The notes under the pieces are model-generated. The model was not told where the DNA came from and did not search any database. It saw only the letters and a program-made list of their open reading frames with translations. From contig CAVOXO010000001.1 of NCBI GenBank assembly GCA_963700425.1, positions 930,001 to 994,000 of the forward strand: 64,000 nt of DNA. The letters run 5' to 3'. The position numbers and the translations under genes are program-made. This document shows, piece after piece, positions 12,470-21,229 of the stretch (positions within the stretch are counted from its first letter, which is position 1; each line of letters begins with the position of its first letter). The DNA comes from CAVOXO01 sp963700425 (GTDB taxonomy: Bacteria > Actinomycetota > Acidimicrobiia > Acidimicrobiales > Microtrichaceae).

Positions 12470-14641
12470 GTGTCCGACAGCGATCCTCCCTCCCGAACCC
12501 GGCTCGCGATGCGCGCCGTGGTGCTGTTGTGCGTGGGGTCCCTGCTCGCGGCGGTGACGGCGATCGGAGCGGGCGCGCTGGTCGGACGATCGGGAAGCGG
12601 AGCGGAGTGGGGGGAGCCCGATCCGGTGCTCCTCGCGCCGTTGGCCACCCGGTCGATCGTCTACGACTCCAATGGGCGGGAGATGGCACTGCTCTACGCC
12701 GAGCAGGATCGCGAGGAGGTGGATCTGGACGACGTTCCACCCCTGCTGCGAACGGCGGTGGTCGCGGTCGAGGACGCCGAGTTCTACGACCACCATGGTG
12801 TCAACGTCCGGGCCGTCGGCAGGGCGATGATGAGCAACATCGATGCCGGCGACATCGAGCAGGGTGGATCGACGATCACCCAGCAGCTGGTGAAGAACTC
12901 GGTCACGGGTTCCGAGCAGAGCCTCGAACGCAAGGTCCGCGAGGCCGTCATCGCCTGGCAGCTCGAGGACCAGATGACCAAGGACGAGATCTTCGAGCGC
13001 TACCTCAACACCGTGTACCTCGGTCACGGTGCCTACGGGGTGCAGGCCGCGTCCGAGACGTACTTCGACCGGGATGTGTCCGAGATCAACTGGGCCGAGG
13101 CCGCCCTTTTGACCGCCCTCATCCGCAATCCGGTCGGCTACGACCCCGTCGCCTTCCCCGAGCTCGCGCTCGAGCGACGCAACGTCGTCTCGCAGCGCCT
13201 GGTCGATCTCGGTGAGCTCACCGAGGATCAGAAGTACATCGTGGACACCTGGCCGCTGCCGACCCGGACGTTCAAGCGGGGTCGTCGGACCGCCCAGGAG
13301 CAGCTGGTCGGGGGCAACTACTTCGCAGAAGAGGTCAAGCAGCAGCTGCTCGACATGGAGGAGTTGGGAGACTCGTCGTTTGCCCGCTACGACGCCGTCT
13401 TCAAGGGCGGTCTGAGGGTCCACACCACCTACGATCCCGACGCCCAGAAACAGGCCGAGGAGGCGGCCCGCCAGGTACCGGAGTCCGATGCCCGATTCTT
13501 CGCCGGTCTGGCTGCCGTCGAGCCCTCGAGCGGCGCGATCCGCGCCATGGTGGGTGGCCCCGACTTCGACACCTCGAAGGACAACTTCGTCACCCAGGGC
13601 TGGCGGCAGCCCGGTTCGGCGTTCAAGACGTTCGTGTTGTTGGCCGCTCTCGAGCGCGGCTACGTCCCGTCGGACACGATCTCGGGAGCATCGCCGTGCA
13701 GGTTCCCCGACTCCTCCGAACCCGACGGCGTCTACGAGGGGTCGAACGGAGGCACCTCGAAGGGCAAGACGGCCACCCTCACGTCCCAGACGACGGCGTC
13801 GTCGAACTGCGCGTACCTGCGGCTGGGGCAGACCGTCGGCCTCGACCTCGTGGCCGAGATCGCCGGCGAGCTGGGGGTGATGACGATCGACGAGGACTTC
13901 AACCCGATTCCGATCACCGAGCGGACCCCGATCACGTTGCCGATCGGGGTGGATGAGGTTCATCCGTTGGCCATGGCGGGCGCGTACGCGGCGATCGCCA
14001 ATGACGGCATGTACAACCCGCCGTACTACATCGACAAGGTCACCGACGCGTCGGGCAACGTGCTCTACAGACACGAATCGGAGGAGCGAAGGGTGGTCTC
14101 CGCCGAGACCGCTCGCTTGGCGGCGGAGGTGCTGGTCGACAACGTCGAGAGCGGGACCGGCCGCCGGGCGAAGTTGTCGGGGCAGGACGTCGCCGGCAAG
14201 ACGGGAACCACCCAGGAGAACGCAGATGCCTGGTTCGTGGGGTTCACGCCCCAGCTCGCCACCGCCGTGTGGGTCGGATCACCGTCGGGTCGAACGAAGA
14301 TCGTGATCGACGGGTCGTTGGTCCAGGGCAGCAACTACCCCACGGAGGTCTTCCACGACTTCATGGCCGCATATCACGATGGCCTCGACGAGGAGAGCTT
14401 CGTCGAGCCCGAGTCGACTCGCAGGGGCAAGTTCATCCGCTACACGAACTCGGTCGACCGAGGCGGCTCGTCATCGTCGACGTCGAAGACCAAGACGAAG
14501 ACCTCGACCCGCCGGAAGACCACCTCACCGACGACGGTGCCCTCCGACGACTCGCCGCCCGAGGATGAACCGCCGGTCACGGCCGCTCCGACCACGGCCG
14601 CCCCGCCCACGTCGCCTCCGACCACGGCGGGTGGCGGCTAG
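12470..14641 (+). CDS. Class A penicillin-binding protein (transglycosylase/transpeptidase)
   Basis: A 723-aa bifunctional peptidoglycan synthase anchored by one N-terminal membrane helix (AVVLLCVGSLLAAVTAIGAG). The GT51 glycosyltransferase domain has EDAEFYDHHG, GGSTITQQLVKN, EIFERYLNTVYLG and YFDRDVSEINWAEAALL. The transpeptidase domain has the catalytic SxxK motif within GSAFKTFVLLAALE, then SSNC (SxN), then GKTGTT (KTG). The last 70 residues are a Ser/Thr/Lys then Thr/Pro-rich tail, likely in the wall. GTG 12470 lacks a ribosome site, but TACGCT lies 9 bases before it, fitting a leaderless mRNA. An in-frame ATG at 12509 is an alternative. Confidence 0.95.
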   Translation: MSDSDPPSRTRLAMRAVVLLCVGSLLAAVTAIGAGALVGRSGSGAEWGEPDPVLLAPLATRSIVYDSNGREMALLYAEQDREEVDLDDVPPLLRTAVVAVEDAEFYDHHGVNVRAVGRAMMSNIDAGDIEQGGSTITQQLVKNSVTGSEQSLERKVREAVIAWQLEDQMTKDEIFERYLNTVYLGHGAYGVQAASETYFDRDVSEINWAEAALLTALIRNPVGYDPVAFPELALERRNVVSQRLVDLGELTEDQKYIVDTWPLPTRTFKRGRRTAQEQLVGGNYFAEEVKQQLLDMEELGDSSFARYDAVFKGGLRVHTTYDPDAQKQAEEAARQVPESDARFFAGLAAVEPSSGAIRAMVGGPDFDTSKDNFVTQGWRQPGSAFKTFVLLAALERGYVPSDTISGASPCRFPDSSEPDGVYEGSNGGTSKGKTATLTSQTTASSNCAYLRLGQTVGLDLVAEIAGELGVMTIDEDFNPIPITERTPITLPIGVDEVHPLAMAGAYAAIANDGMYNPPYYIDKVTDASGNVLYRHESEERRVVSAETARLAAEVLVDNVESGTGRRAKLSGQDVAGKTGTTQENADAWFVGFTPQLATAVWVGSPSGRTKIVIDGSLVQGSNYPTEVFHDFMAAYHDGLDEESFVEPESTRRGKFIRYTNSVDRGGSSSSTSKTKTKTSTRRKTTSPTTVPSDDSPPEDEPPVTAAPTTAAPPTSPPTTAGGG

Positions 14642-14675
14642 CGTCAGGCGAGCCACGGTGATCCAGGAGGAAGCG

Positions 14676-15389
14676 ATGTCGGAGTTCGAGCGGTTGTTGG
14701 AGCTCTCGGACCTCGACATCCACTCAGACCAGCTGGCTCATCGCCGGGCCAACGACCCGGTCCACGCAGCGGTGTCCGAAGCGGAATCGGCCGTTGCCGC
14801 GCTCGACGCGGAGATCGCGGAGCTGGAGGCTCGCCGCCACGAGATACGGCGCGCTCAGTCCCGACTCGAGGACGAAGTGGCGTTGTTGGAGGAGAAGAAG
14901 GCCAGGTTCAACGCGCAGCTCTACGACGGGACGGTGGTGGCGCACAAGGACCTGGAGGCCCTCCAGACCGAGATCGCCCATCTGGGCGAACTCATGAGCG
15001 GCATCGAGGACGGCGTCATCGAGCAGATGGAATTGGCCGAGCCGGTCGATGCCGATCTCGATCGATGTCGTGAGCGTCGGGCGGAGCTCGACTCGATCAG
15101 GGAGGGCCTGGCCGGCGAGCTCACGATTCTGTGCGCGGAGATCGATGCGGAGCTCGCGACATCGGCCGAGCGCCGCAGTGCGCTCGTCGACGCCATCGAC
15201 GCCGAGCTGGTCTCGACCTACGAATCGATGAGGTCGCGTCTCGTCCCGGCCGCCGCCCGGCTGGCTGCGGGAGGTCGCTGCGAGGGCTGTCATCTCACTC
15301 TGCCGCGCGCCCAGTACGACGCGCTCAAGCGGGCCCCGGCCGACGAGATGATCGTGTGCCCGGAGTGCGGCCGTATTCTGGTCCGCTGA
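14676..15389 (+). CDS. C4 zinc-ribbon coiled-coil protein (DUF164/Rv2229c-like)
   Basis: A 237-aa protein beginning at ATG 14676 after AGGAGGA. Residues about 10-190 are heptad-like and rich in Ala, Glu and Arg, a long antiparallel coiled coil. The C-terminus has CEGC (202, 205) and CPEC (228, 231), a zinc ribbon. This architecture matches the CT398/DUF164 family; the mycobacterial homologue Rv2229c lies beside Rv2228c, an RNase HI fused to a phosphatase. Here the same order continues with a membrane protein and a phosphatase, forming one operon. Molecular role not established; nucleic-acid or protein tethering is a guess. Confidence 0.85.
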   Translation: MSEFERLLELSDLDIHSDQLAHRRANDPVHAAVSEAESAVAALDAEIAELEARRHEIRRAQSRLEDEVALLEEKKARFNAQLYDGTVVAHKDLEALQTEIAHLGELMSGIEDGVIEQMELAEPVDADLDRCRERRAELDSIREGLAGELTILCAEIDAELATSAERRSALVDAIDAELVSTYESMRSRLVPAAARLAAGGRCEGCHLTLPRAQYDALKRAPADEMIVCPECGRILVR

Positions 15390-15401
15390 GCAGGTCGAGA
15401 C

Positions 15402-15917
15402 ATGTTCGTCTGGTTCGCCGCGGCTTCGGTGTGGATCGTCTGGGCTGTGTTCAGGAGTCCGGCGGTGGACTACCGGACCGTGGCGCTGGGGTCGGTGGTG
15501 GGTCTGGTGTCGGTGCCCTTCGGGGTGACACCTCTCGACACCCTCGCCGCGCCGGTGGTGGTCTTGGGAGTGGTGATGGTGGCCACGATCGGACACCGCC
15601 TTCGCCGCCGTCGCTGGTTGGGACTGCCGATCGGGATGTTCCTGCATCTGGTCCTGGACGGAAGCTGGATGGATCCGGATGTCTTCTGGTGGCCGGCCGG
15701 CGGCATCGACGCCGGCCGCGCCTCCTTCGTCGTGTCGCGAGGGGTCTGGTCGCTGGTACTCGAATTGGCGGGAATCATGATCGCTCTCTACCTCTACGAG
15801 CGGTTCGGGCTGTCCGACCCCGGCCGGCGTCGGCGCTTCGTCAGGACAGGACAGCTCGATCGCAGTTTCGTGCTCTCTGACCGACCACCTCAACGCCAGC
15901 CGGATACTTCGTCATGA
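15402..15917 (+). CDS. Four-helix membrane protein of unknown function
   Basis: A 171-aa protein with hydrophobic segments near residues 1-17, 28-45, 48-64 and 110-130, separated by a basic loop (HRLRRRRW). The central GMFLHLVLDGSWMDPDVFWWP contains a His and Asp pattern reminiscent of membrane metal-dependent hydrolases (YdjM-like), but this is not enough to assign the family. It sits 12 bases after the zinc-ribbon gene, and its stop overlaps the start of the phosphatase by 4 bases, so translation is coupled. No function claimed. Confidence 0.75.
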   Translation: MFVWFAAASVWIVWAVFRSPAVDYRTVALGSVVGLVSVPFGVTPLDTLAAPVVVLGVVMVATIGHRLRRRRWLGLPIGMFLHLVLDGSWMDPDVFWWPAGGIDAGRASFVVSRGVWSLVLELAGIMIALYLYERFGLSDPGRRRRFVRTGQLDRSFVLSDRPPQRQPDTSS

Positions 15918-16483
15918 TCGTCATCGTGCGGCACGGGCGAACGGCGTCCAATGCGTCGGGTCTGCTGCTGGGACGGTCGGACCCGCCCTTGGATGAACTG
16001 GGGCGTGGCCAGGCGGTTGCCATCGCGGCCTCGCTGGACGCGATCGACCGGGTAATCAGCTCGCCGCTGCTGCGGACACGGCAGACGGCTGAGGCGTTCG
16101 GGCAGCCGGTGGGGATCGACGATCGTCTCATCGAGCTGGACTACGGGGAGTGGGACGGTCGCCCGGTGTCCGAGGTGTCGGCGGCCGAGTGGTCCGCCTG
16201 GCGGGCAGACCCCGAGTTCGCCCCGCCCGGGGGCGAGTCCCTCGCTGCGCTGGGCCGACGGGTGCGGGCCGCCCTCGACGACTACGCCGACGAGGACGGT
16301 CTCACCGTGCTGGTCACTCATGTCTCGCCGGTCAAGGCCTCGGTGGCCTGGTCGCTCGGCGTGGGTGACGAAGCGGCGTGGCGTCTGTTCGTGGCTCAGG
16401 CCTCGATCACCCGCATCGACACGTCCGGATCCGTCCCTCGTCTCGTCGGTTTCAACGACGTGGGGCACCTGGCCACGCCCTGA
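15914..16483 (+). CDS. Histidine phosphatase family protein (phosphoglycerate mutase/CobC-like)
   Basis: A 189-aa cytosolic enzyme. It opens MIVIVRHGRTASNASG, with RHG holding the phospho-accepting His, followed by SPLLRTRQTAE, LDYGEWDG and the second catalytic His in VTHVSPVKA. This is the compact phosphatase fold, as in the C-terminal half of mycobacterial Rv2228c; no RNase HI domain is present. ATGA overlap with the membrane gene shows translational coupling. Substrate unknown: alpha-ribazole phosphate, a sugar phosphate or a nucleotide are all possible. Confidence 0.88.
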   Translation: MIVIVRHGRTASNASGLLLGRSDPPLDELGRGQAVAIAASLDAIDRVISSPLLRTRQTAEAFGQPVGIDDRLIELDYGEWDGRPVSEVSAAEWSAWRADPEFAPPGGESLAALGRRVRAALDDYADEDGLTVLVTHVSPVKASVAWSLGVGDEAAWRLFVAQASITRIDTSGSVPRLVGFNDVGHLATP

Positions 16484-16527
16484 ATGCCGCCGTGGAGTTG
16501 CTCGGCGGCGGCTGACCCGGCTCGTCA

Positions 16528-17934
16528 TCAGGCCACGTTCCTGTGTGGAGGTGCCGGGTCGGATCGGGTTGCCCTGTCGGGATCGGCGTTCGGGGGTACC
16601 CATCGCGGTCGCCCGTTGCCCCGAGAGGGCGCGAACGCCGACGATTCAGCGTCGGGGTGTGCAGCATCGCTCCGGTTGTCGACGGTGATGGGGTGGGTGC
16701 CTGGTGGTTGTCGGTGGCGTTGGCTGGTGATGTCGACGCCGTGGGGGGTGGTCCATCGGATCCGCCCGTGGGTGGGGTCGTGGGTCCAGGTCCAGCCGCG
16801 GCGGTGGACGACGCCGTGGTGGTGGCGACAGAGGAGTACGAGGTTGGCGAGGTCGGTGTCGCCGTTGTCGTCCCAGCGGGTGAGGTGGTGGGCGTCGCAC
16901 CACGAGGCGGGAGCGTCGCAGCCGGGGAAGACGCAGCCTCCGTCGCGGATGTCGAGGGCCCGACGTTGGGCGGGGGTGGCGAGTCGGCGGGTCCGGCCGA
17001 GGTCCAACACCTCGCCCTGTGCGTCGAGGATGATGCGTCGCCAGTTGGCGTCGGACAGCAGGCCGAGGAGGTGCCGGGTCGGTATCGGAGCGCCGTTGCC
17101 GTTGATGGTGGCGGTGTGGGGTGTGTCGGTGTGGATGACGATGACGGCTTCGGTGTGGGCCGGCGCCGTCGTCTCGAGATCGACGGCGGTCGCCCTGCGG
17201 CACAGCGACACGAGGGCTTCGGCCAGCAGTTGGGCGCGGGGTGGGATGTCGGTGGCGCCGCCGGAGTGGTCGCGGTCGCGGGTGTAGCGGCGGAACAGCA
17301 GGTCGGCTTCGTCGTTGAGGGCCTTGGCGACGACGGCGTGGCCGGCGGGGGACAGTTCGGCGTGGAGTCGGGTGGTTCCGTCGAACAGCGGCGACAGGTG
17401 GAGGACGGAGGGGGCGTCGGGGTGGTCGGGTCGGAACGATCCGTCGACATCGAGGGTGTCGACGATGGCGAGGACTTCGTTGCGCCACGTCTCGAAGGGC
17501 ACCTCCTGGGCCCGTTCCACGAGGAGGTCCTGGAGCCCGATGACGTGGTCGGCGACCCGCGGGTTCGCGACCGCGCGGGACATCACGGTGACGTGGTCGA
17601 TCGAGAGCCGGCCGTCGGCCCAGGCGTCGGCGACGAGGGGGAGTCGTCGGCAGCCGCGCCCGGCGCGTAGCCGTCGGTGGGCGGCGCCTTTGGGGTCGCG
17701 GGTGGTGTGGGACACCCAGGTGGCGGTGCGGTGACCCGAGACGATGTCGGAGGAACCACGCGAGTCGGCGACGGCCAACAGGCGGGCGGCCGCAGCGTCG
17801 ACCCGTCGACCCAGGCGGACGAGTTCGTCGACCGCCGCCAACACGTCGGCGTCGCTCGGACACAGCGACCCGTCGTCGGTCCCCTCGACCCTCTCGACCC
17901 TCTGGGCCATCAGCTCGGCTACTGCCTCGAACAT
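16528..17934 (-). CDS. DUF222 domain HNH endonuclease (13E12 repeat family)
   Basis: A 468-aa protein. The N-terminal DUF222 region contains HVTVMSRAVANPRVADH and PDAPSVLHLSPLFDGTTRLH; the C-terminal HNH domain has CVFPGCD, then CDAHHLTRW and NLVLLCRHHHGVVH, with zinc-binding Cys pairs and the His-Asn-His nuclease core. Such genes are frequent, often multi-copy, in actinobacteria and behave like mobile or selfish elements. ATG 17934 is chosen because TAGAGT lies 7 bases upstream (leaderless) and a LexA-like box spans the start codon. A longer in-frame reading to 18126 would run into rnpB. Convergent with the phosphatase at 15914. Confidence 0.85.
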   Translation of the reverse strand: MFEAVAELMAQRVERVEGTDDGSLCPSDADVLAAVDELVRLGRRVDAAAARLLAVADSRGSSDIVSGHRTATWVSHTTRDPKGAAHRRLRAGRGCRRLPLVADAWADGRLSIDHVTVMSRAVANPRVADHVIGLQDLLVERAQEVPFETWRNEVLAIVDTLDVDGSFRPDHPDAPSVLHLSPLFDGTTRLHAELSPAGHAVVAKALNDEADLLFRRYTRDRDHSGGATDIPPRAQLLAEALVSLCRRATAVDLETTAPAHTEAVIVIHTDTPHTATINGNGAPIPTRHLLGLLSDANWRRIILDAQGEVLDLGRTRRLATPAQRRALDIRDGGCVFPGCDAPASWCDAHHLTRWDDNGDTDLANLVLLCRHHHGVVHRRGWTWTHDPTHGRIRWTTPHGVDITSQRHRQPPGTHPITVDNRSDAAHPDAESSAFAPSRGNGRPRWVPPNADPDRATRSDPAPPHRNVA

Positions 17935-17942
17935 GTGTACGA
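17927..17942 (-). promoter_or_regulatory. LexA (SOS) box at the start of the DUF222-HNH gene
   Basis: TCGAACATGTGTACGA is 15/16 identical to the perfect palindrome TCGAACATGTGTTCGA-type actinobacterial SOS box (TCGAAC-N4-GTTCGA). It lies directly between the -10 box TAGAGT (17942-17947 on the reverse strand) and the ATG, and overlaps both. Binding there would block initiation of a leaderless transcript. Mycobacterial 13E12 genes are known to be preceded by LexA boxes, which supports the call. Confidence 0.75.
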
Positions 17943-18055
17943 CTCTACCGACCACCGGCGACAGCGACGTCGACGGATCGCGTCGACGACCTGCCGCGCC
18001 TCGACAGCGGGGGCGGGTGGCGCCGACGGCCGTTCTGTCGCCCAACCGAAGTGCC

Positions 18056-18429
<374 letters not shown>

Positions 18430-18544
18430 AGCGGTGAGCAGTGTAGACGCCGCCCCTGGTGCGGGGACGCCCTGCTGCTACTCTCGGTAACACATGGCGT
18501 GCAACGGTCGTGGCGTGATCGGGCAGCACACGAGGGAGTGACGG

Positions 18545-19138
18545 GTGACGACGACGCAGTCCGTGGGTGATCGACGCGCCGCACGGCGGGAGGTCCTGCT
18601 CGACGCCGCGATCGACGTCGTGCGGGAGAAGGGTCCGCTCGTCACCATGGACGACGTGGCCGACGGTTGCGGCATCTCCAAGCCCATCGTCTACCGCCAC
18701 TTCGGTGACCGGGACGGTCTGATCGAGGCCATGGCCCAGCGATTCGGAGGCGAGCTGGTCGACGTGATCTCCTCCCAGCGCCGCCGTCAACCGACCGGTC
18801 GGGACACCGTGGCGGCCACGATCGATGCGTATCTCGCGTTCATCGAGAGCGAGACCGCCATGTACCGGTTCCTCACGGCTCACGTGGCAGGCACTCGACG
18901 GGCGACGTTGGCGGCCGTGATCGCCGAATCGATCGCGGACGGGATCGATGCCGTCCTGCGACGCGGCGGGCATGATCCCTCCGCAGCGCGTCCGTGGGCC
19001 TACGGAATCGTGGGCATGGTGGAGCTGGCGGGTGACTGGTGGGTGGACTCGTCGCAGGGTGTTCCGCCGACGATGACCCGGTCGGAACTGGTCGAGCATC
19101 TGCTCGAGCTGATCCGTCCCGAGCGGCTCACCGCCTGA
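18545..19138 (+). CDS. TetR/AcrR family transcriptional regulator
   Basis: A 197-aa protein. GTG 18545 follows GAGGGAG. The N-terminal helix-turn-helix reads VTMDDVADGCGISKPIVYRHFGDRDGLIEA, typical of TetR. The C-terminal ligand domain has no recognisable signature. Stands alone, convergent with the glycerol kinase gene and downstream of rnpB. A TetR-type palindrome occurs at 58718-58733, but there is no evidence linking the two. Effector and targets unknown. Confidence 0.9.
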   Translation: MTTTQSVGDRRAARREVLLDAAIDVVREKGPLVTMDDVADGCGISKPIVYRHFGDRDGLIEAMAQRFGGELVDVISSQRRRQPTGRDTVAATIDAYLAFIESETAMYRFLTAHVAGTRRATLAAVIAESIADGIDAVLRRGGHDPSAARPWAYGIVGMVELAGDWWVDSSQGVPPTMTRSELVEHLLELIRPERLTA

Positions 19139-19230
19139 GCCAGCGCCGCGTCGGCGTCCATCGCGATGAGCCGAACGCCTGACCGTGCGCGCCGCGTGGC
19201 CCGCAGGTCCGATACCGATGCGCCTGTCGT

Positions 19231-20682
19231 TCAGAAGTCGATGGAGCTGAGTTCGCCGAACCAGCCCGACGACGCGGCGATCGCCGCGGCCCACTGGCGA
19301 CGAGCCGCCTCACGGTCCATCTCGGACGGTTCCACCGTCGTTCGAGGCGACCAGGTCGCCTCGACATCGGTCCAGCCCGACCACGTGCCGGTCTCCACCC
19401 CGGCGAGCAGGGCGGCGCCGACCGTGGTCGCGTCCTTCTGCGGCGCGACTTCCACGCGGCGGCCGGTGATGTCGGCCAGGGCCTGAGTGAACACCGCGTT
19501 CTCGGACATTCCCCCGTCGATCCGGATCGTCTCGATCGAGATCTCGGCGTCGCTCTCGACCGCGTCGATGAGATCGAGGCCGCGGTGGGCGACGCCCTCG
19601 AGGACGGCGCGCACCACCTGAGGTCGCCCCGACCCCCGGGTGAGTCCCACCAGGGCTCCGCGTGCTCCGTAGTCCCAGTAGGGGGTGCCGAGCCCCAATT
19701 GGGCCGGCACGTACATCACACCGTCGGTCGTATCGCACAGCGCCGCCACGTCCTCGGAGTGCGACGCCGTGTCGATGATGCCGAGGTCGTCTCGGAGCCA
19801 CTGGACGTTCGTGCCGGCCGACAACATGATCGCTTCGAGACCCCACATGGTCTCGGCACCGCGGCGCCAGCACACCAGTGGAAACGTGCCGGCCGCGGCA
19901 CGGACGTCGTCCACCGGTCGATCCCCGCCCAGACACAGGTCGAGCATGCCACCGGTCCCGAACGTGATCTTGGTGAGGCCGGGCCGCACACACCCCTGGC
20001 CGACGAGCGACGCCTGTTGATCGCCGACCAGCCCGCAGATGGGGGGCGAGCCGTCGAGAGCGGTGGCATCGCCCAGGTGTCCGGACGTGTCGACGATGCG
20101 GGGGAGCGAGGAATCGGGCAGAGCGAGCTCGGAGGCGAGATCCGAGTTCCAGCCGGTCACCGAGGCGTCGGCCAGGCCCGAGACCGAGGCGTTGGTGGCG
20201 TCGGTGACGTGCGCAGCCCCCTCGGTCAGGCACCACATCAGCCACGAGTCGACGGTCCCCACGCACAGGTCGCGGTTGCGGTCGGGGTCGACTGCGTTCC
20301 AGATGTCGGAAAATTTCGCGGCCGCGTGATTCGGGGCGACCCGGAACCCCGACCCCTGGAGCACCAGGCAGACGCCGAGCGTCCGGAGGTCCTGCCAGCT
20401 CTGGGCGGGAGCGACCGGCTCGCCCGTGGACCGGTCCCACACGACGGCGGATGCCCTCTGGGTGGAGATGCCGACCGCATCGGCGACGCCGGCCTCGGCG
20501 AGCACCTGTCGGGCGAGGTCGAGGGCCACCGCGGCGTAGCGGGCCGCATCGAACTCGACGAGACCCGGCGCAGGCGTGTCGGGGAGGGTCTCGGCATAGC
20601 GTTCGTGGGTGATGCGAGCGGACGCATCGACCATGGCCGCGCGCACGCCGCTCGTTCCCGCGTCGATCACCAGAACCGCCAT
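19231..20682 (-). CDS. FGGY-family carbohydrate kinase, glycerol kinase-like
   Basis: A 483-aa protein starting at ATG 20682 with GGGGGTGAC upstream. N-terminal MAVLVIDAGTSGVRAAM is the first phosphate-binding segment, WQDLRT resembles the glycerol-binding region of GlpK, and VGDQQASLVGQGCV followed by KITFGTGG matches GlpK's LGDQQ and TYGTG signatures. The C-terminus has IRIDGGMSENAVFTQALADI. It would phosphorylate glycerol or a related polyol to the 3-phosphate, feeding glpD at 28217. Ser replaces the usual second Thr of the DxGTTS loop, so the substrate may differ. Part of a same-strand group with the membrane protein and AGPS-like oxidase. Confidence 0.82.
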   Translation of the reverse strand: MAVLVIDAGTSGVRAAMVDASARITHERYAETLPDTPAPGLVEFDAARYAAVALDLARQVLAEAGVADAVGISTQRASAVVWDRSTGEPVAPAQSWQDLRTLGVCLVLQGSGFRVAPNHAAAKFSDIWNAVDPDRNRDLCVGTVDSWLMWCLTEGAAHVTDATNASVSGLADASVTGWNSDLASELALPDSSLPRIVDTSGHLGDATALDGSPPICGLVGDQQASLVGQGCVRPGLTKITFGTGGMLDLCLGGDRPVDDVRAAAGTFPLVCWRRGAETMWGLEAIMLSAGTNVQWLRDDLGIIDTASHSEDVAALCDTTDGVMYVPAQLGLGTPYWDYGARGALVGLTRGSGRPQVVRAVLEGVAHRGLDLIDAVESDAEISIETIRIDGGMSENAVFTQALADITGRRVEVAPQKDATTVGAALLAGVETGTWSGWTDVEATWSPRTTVEPSEMDREAARRQWAAAIAASSGWFGELSSIDF

Positions 20683-20782
20683 GTCACCCCCGAGGAATCG
20701 TCGGCCCACAACATGCCACACGGCGACACGGGTGAGGGTGGCCCGACAGTCGACTCCACGACGAGCGCAGCGGTCCTGGCGG

Positions 20783-21229
20783 TCAGACCTGATCGGCCGG
20801 ACGGCTGGGGGTCTCGCGTAGTGGACGACTTCGGCGCTCCAACGCAGCCCCCGCCATTCCCATGGTGGCCATGAGCAGCGCCAGGTAGATCCACCCGAGT
20901 GGATTGGAGACGTCCTCTCCCACCGCGAGTCGCCGCACCAGGCCGACGAGTTGAACTCCCAGATACGCCAGAGCGCCTGCCGCAGCGCCGTTGGGGAGGG
21001 GGTGCTCTGGAGCCAGCTTCGCCGCGCCGAATCCGCCCAGGGTCGCGCAGAACAGGATCGCTGCGATGAACACGAAGTTCATGGGCGAATCGGCGGCCAT
21101 GCGGTCGGAGTCCCGCAGCCACTGCTGGGTGATGCCGATGGGTAGCGCGAAGGTGGCCACCGAGAGGGCGGATCGCCAGATGGCGTTCCATCGGAGCGAG
21201 CCGCCGAAGGTCGCCCGCTCCTCGACCAT
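20783..21229 (-). CDS. Four-helix membrane protein, unknown
   Basis: A 148-aa protein with hydrophobic segments near residues 18-35, 52-70, 83-97 and 110-127. No family recognised. Its start codon region overlaps by one base the stop of the upstream AGPS-like gene, so they are cotranscribed, with the kinase gene following 100 bases downstream. A role at the membrane in the same lipid or glycerol pathway is only inference from position. Confidence 0.7.
   Translation of the reverse strand: MVEERATFGGSLRWNAIWRSALSVATFALPIGITQQWLRDSDRMAADSPMNFVFIAAILFCATLGGFGAAKLAPEHPLPNGAAAGALAYLGVQLVGLVRRLAVGEDVSNPLGWIYLALLMATMGMAGAALERRSRPLRETPSRPADQV

Noticed and set aside
11450..14074. An 874-codon reverse frame spanning the PBP gene and the F420-oxidoreductase gene
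   Set aside because: Only the part from ATG 12388 down encodes the F420-dependent oxidoreductase; the rest is antisense of the PBP.
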